From: Alphaproteobacteria bacterium
GTDB taxonomy: Bacteria; Pseudomonadota; Alphaproteobacteria; SHVP01
NCBI GenBank assembly: GCA_026421105.1
Contig: JAPKDI010000056.1
Coordinates: 1-7,415 of the forward strand
Direction: 5' to 3'
Length of the DNA: 7,415 nt
Part shown: piece by piece, positions 5,228 to 7,415 of the stretch
How positions within the stretch are numbered: the first letter of the stretch is position 1
Layout: every line of letters begins with the position of its first letter
Position numbers and translations under genes: made by a program
The notes under the pieces: model-generated
The model's input: only the letters and a program-made list of their open reading frames with translations
Database searches by the model: none
Told to the model about the DNA's origin: nothing

Positions 5228-6490
5228 ATGACAAATCTTGGTTTGATCAACATCGCCACCGCCGTTGTGACGCTTGCTGCCGTTTTCGGTTACATCAATC
5301 ACCGTTGGCTAAGATTTCCATCGACCATCGGCTTGGTCGTCATTGCCATGGTGTCGTCGCTCGGCGTCATTGCGATCGACGGAATCTTTCCGGCATTAGG
5401 GCTTCGCGATACGGCACGCGCGGCGTTTCTGCAGATCGACTTCCACGAAACGCTAATGGAAGGACTGCTGAGCTTCCTCCTATTTGCCGGAGCCCTTCAC
5501 GTCAATCTTGACGAGTTGTTAGCGCGCAAATGGGCAATCAGCACGTTGGCTACCGTGGGTGTGTTGATCTCCACGGCATTGAATGCTGTCGGCATCTTTT
5601 ATCTCTCGAGGCTCGTCGGGATCGACATGCCGTTTTCTTGGGCATTAGTCTTCGGTGCCCTGATATCGCCAACCGACCCAGTGGCCGTTCTTGGCATCCT
5701 CAAAACCGTCTCGGGTGTCCCGGACAGCTTGCGCGCTAAGATTGCCGGCGAAAGCTTATTCAATGACGGCGTTGGTGTTGTGGTGTTCACGATCTTGGTG
5801 GCTATAGCCGTCGGCAGTGGCCACAGCGGCGAGGCAATTGGCGCGTTGGATGTTGCCCAGTTGTTCGTGGTCGAGGCCGTGGGCGGTGCTGTACTCGGTC
5901 TTCTCACGGGCCTTGTCGCTTTTTACGCCATTAAGTCGATCGACGAATACAACTTAGAAATCTTGATCACACTCTCACTGGTAATGCTCACCTACGGGAT
6001 CGCGGCGCTCCTGCATCTCTCCGGCCCCATCGCGGTTGTCGTCGCCGGCCTCCTCATGGGCAATCACGGCACCCGATTCGCGATGAGCGAAAAAACGCGG
6101 CAGCACGTTGAGATGTTTTGGAATCTGCTGGACGAAATTTTGAACGCTGCACTTTTCTTGCTCATCGGCTTCGAGGTCATCGCGCTGACTTTTGGCACAC
6201 CCGAGCTGATTAGTATGGTGATCGCTATTCCGCTCGCCCTTGCAGCACGCTTCGTCTCAGTTTCGATTCCAATTACAGCGCTCGGATTGCGCCGAGAATT
6301 CACCAAAGGGGCGATTCCCGTCCTCACCTGGGGCGGATTGAAGGGTGGAATATCAGTGGCCCTTGCTCTGTCACTACCCGATGTCTCTGCGCGCGAGCCG
6401 ATCCTCGCCATCACTTACGGCGTGGTTGTCTTCTCAATTATCGTGCAGGGCCTGTCGATTCGTCGGGTTGTGAAGTTGACGGTTCGCTAA
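5228..6490 (+). CDS. CPA1-family Na+/H+ antiporter (NhaP/NHE type)
   Basis: This 420-residue inner-membrane protein exchanges Na+ (or K+) for protons, serving pH and salt balance. I count about 12-13 hydrophobic segments, at roughly 5-23, 31-50, 77-92, 104-126, 135-158, 174-196, 210-234, 244-262, 265-280, 303-322, 325-350, 363-383 and 390-412. The CPA1 core is intact: SPTDPVAVLGILK (148-159) for the unwound crossing helix, and ESLFNDG (175-181). In the latter, E175, N179 and D180 match E154, N158 and D159 of the Pyrococcus NhaP ion site, and the ND pair marks electroneutral exchangers. R341 and TWGGLKGGISVALALSLP (367-384) are also typical. It lacks the long cytoplasmic C-terminal tail (RCK or cyclic-nucleotide domain) of larger homologues, ending soon after the last helix. 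ATG 5228 has GGGA seven bases upstream; a GTG 45 bases earlier is in frame but lies in the palindrome and adds a non-family, charged leader. Ion preference cannot be read. Confidence 0.95.
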   Translation: MTNLGLINIATAVVTLAAVFGYINHRWLRFPSTIGLVVIAMVSSLGVIAIDGIFPALGLRDTARAAFLQIDFHETLMEGLLSFLLFAGALHVNLDELLARKWAISTLATVGVLISTALNAVGIFYLSRLVGIDMPFSWALVFGALISPTDPVAVLGILKTVSGVPDSLRAKIAGESLFNDGVGVVVFTILVAIAVGSGHSGEAIGALDVAQLFVVEAVGGAVLGLLTGLVAFYAIKSIDEYNLEILITLSLVMLTYGIAALLHLSGPIAVVVAGLLMGNHGTRFAMSEKTRQHVEMFWNLLDEILNAALFLLIGFEVIALTFGTPELISMVIAIPLALAARFVSVSIPITALGLRREFTKGAIPVLTWGGLKGGISVALALSLPDVSAREPILAITYGVVVFSIIVQGLSIRRVVKLTVR

Positions 6491-7415
6491 TACCAAATTG
6501 AAGATATGCGTGCGCCTCGCGCAACGAAGCCTCGACGCACTCTGGCGTGGCGCCGCGGGCGAGAATGAAACCGAGGTACCGGTTGCCTTCCGGTAGCGGC
6601 ACAAGTGTTTCACCCCGAGGAATGCTTATCGTGACCTCATGGATGCCGGCGGTGAACTGCGCCTCTGCAACTCCATCGACATAGTCAAGGCGCCCCGCCG
6701 AAGGGATTGGAATCATCATGACACCGGCCGCCTGCGCCTCGCGTTCAGCTTCCACGTTCTCGCCCAAAGCGTGACGGACAATTAACTCTTCCAGAGTTAT
6801 GCCGGTCCCAAAACGAAGTGTCCGACCGCACAATCCACCGATGGACCGCGCCGCAACTTCAAGGACGTAGGCGTGATGCCCGTCAAAACGAACTTCAGCG
6901 TGAATAGGTCCACTGCGCAGCCCAACTGCGCTAACCGCCGATGCGACAGCACGCTCAACCGCTTCTTGCTCGGACGAACCTAAGCGTGAGGGGGTCACAT
7001 AGATCGTCTCTTCGAAGAACGGGCCGTTGAGCGGGTCGGGCTTGTCGAAAATCGCCAGCGTCTTGAGTGCCCCATTATCAAGCAGTCCCTCAAGCGCAAC
7101 TTCGACCCCGGGCAAAAAGGACTCAACTAACACAGACCGGGACGCCGGGTTACGCAGAGCTGGATCTTCGACGCGAATGATTGTCGCAACGCGATCAAAA
7201 GCGGCGGTGAAGCCGACCTGGTCATCGGCGCGAACCACTCCCCGGCTGGCCGACATCGCAAGCGGCTTTACCACACATGGATATCCGACCCGGTTTTTCG
7301 CCGGCCCCTCGATCGGCAACACGTCAAAGCGTGCCTGAGGCAAGCCGGCCGCCGTGAGAACCTCGCGCAGGCGCCATTTGTTCCCAGCGGTCTCGATCGA
7401 ATCGGGCCGGTTATG
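6438..7415 (-). CDS. ATP-grasp domain protein, carboxylate-amine/thiol ligase type (N-terminus cut by window edge)
   Basis: The minus-strand frame is open to the right edge, giving 325 residues to TAA at 6440-6438; homologues are usually around 400 residues, so perhaps 80-100 are missing. Counted from the edge, AGNKWRLREVLTAAGLP (10-26) is the entry to the ATP-grasp fold. YPCVVKPLAMSASRGV (45-60) has the phosphate-binding K50 and the Gly/Ser loop. LVESFLPGVEVALEG (96-110) has the adenine-side E98 and E105. GPIHAEVR (169-176) and VLEVAARSIGGLCGRTL (184-200) carry the metal ligands E174 and E186 and the catalytic arginine R190. The family joins a carboxylate, via an acyl phosphate, to an amine or other nucleophile. 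The substrate is unknown and no partner gene is visible. The hydrophilic last 16 residues (EPSTSQPDESTGPAR) are encoded in the 53-bp overlap with the convergent antiporter gene. Confidence 0.9.
   Translation of the reverse strand, partial: HNRPDSIETAGNKWRLREVLTAAGLPQARFDVLPIEGPAKNRVGYPCVVKPLAMSASRGVVRADDQVGFTAAFDRVATIIRVEDPALRNPASRSVLVESFLPGVEVALEGLLDNGALKTLAIFDKPDPLNGPFFEETIYVTPSRLGSSEQEAVERAVASAVSAVGLRSGPIHAEVRFDGHHAYVLEVAARSIGGLCGRTLRFGTGITLEELIVRHALGENVEAEREAQAAGVMMIPIPSAGRLDYVDGVAEAQFTAGIHEVTISIPRGETLVPLPEGNRYLGFILARGATPECVEASLREAHAYLQFGISEPSTSQPDESTGPAR

Noticed and set aside
1..7415. Insertion sequences, CRISPR, tRNA, phage attachment sites or defence genes
   Set aside because: I looked for transposase-like proteins, regular direct repeats and cloverleaf sequences on both strands and saw none.

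Overview
The window looks like a piece of an alphaproteobacterial chromosome of moderate-to-high G+C. This is inferred from gene content, protein style and mostly weak Shine-Dalgarno sequences. No rRNA, tRNA, CRISPR, insertion sequence or phage gene is visible. Six protein genes look intact, two of them cut by the window edges. Between them lie gaps that turn out to hold remains of other genes.

Left to right: (1) 1-1625, minus strand, a thiamine-diphosphate (ThDP) enzyme of the acetolactate synthase / benzoylformate decarboxylase superfamily, whose C-terminus runs off the left edge. (2) 1626-1964, a gap with no intact gene. On the minus strand it holds the C-terminal end of what looks like a DUF1194 protein, followed by an odd in-frame ATG-then-TGA just before the ThDP gene. 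(3) 1965-3852, plus strand, a two-gene unit: ribokinase (rbsK) and an inosine/uridine-preferring nucleoside hydrolase. Together they would split ribonucleosides into base and ribose and phosphorylate the ribose to ribose 5-phosphate. (4) 3853-4269, minus strand, a small glyoxalase I-like VOC protein whose stop codon abuts the hydrolase stop with no spacer. (5) 4270-5227, a second gene-poor stretch. It holds a 59-codon frame resembling the Fis-type helix-turn-helix of DctD/NtrC-like regulators (plus strand) and a discoidin (F5/8 type C)-like gene broken by two in-frame stop codons (minus strand). It also holds the leader of the next gene, with a perfect 7-bp inverted repeat. (6) 5228-6490, plus strand, a CPA1-type Na+/H+ antiporter. 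(7) 6438-7415, minus strand, an ATP-grasp ligase cut at its N-terminus by the right edge and overlapping the antiporter tail to tail by 53 bp.

The clearest functional unit is nucleoside salvage by the hydrolase and ribokinase. The other genes are single-gene metabolic or homeostatic functions with no evident common pathway. I see no defence system, biosynthetic cluster or other new multi-gene system. The most notable feature is the set of decayed gene remnants in the intergenic spaces, which suggests a genome losing genes. Family assignments rest on motif recognition by eye, not on database searches.
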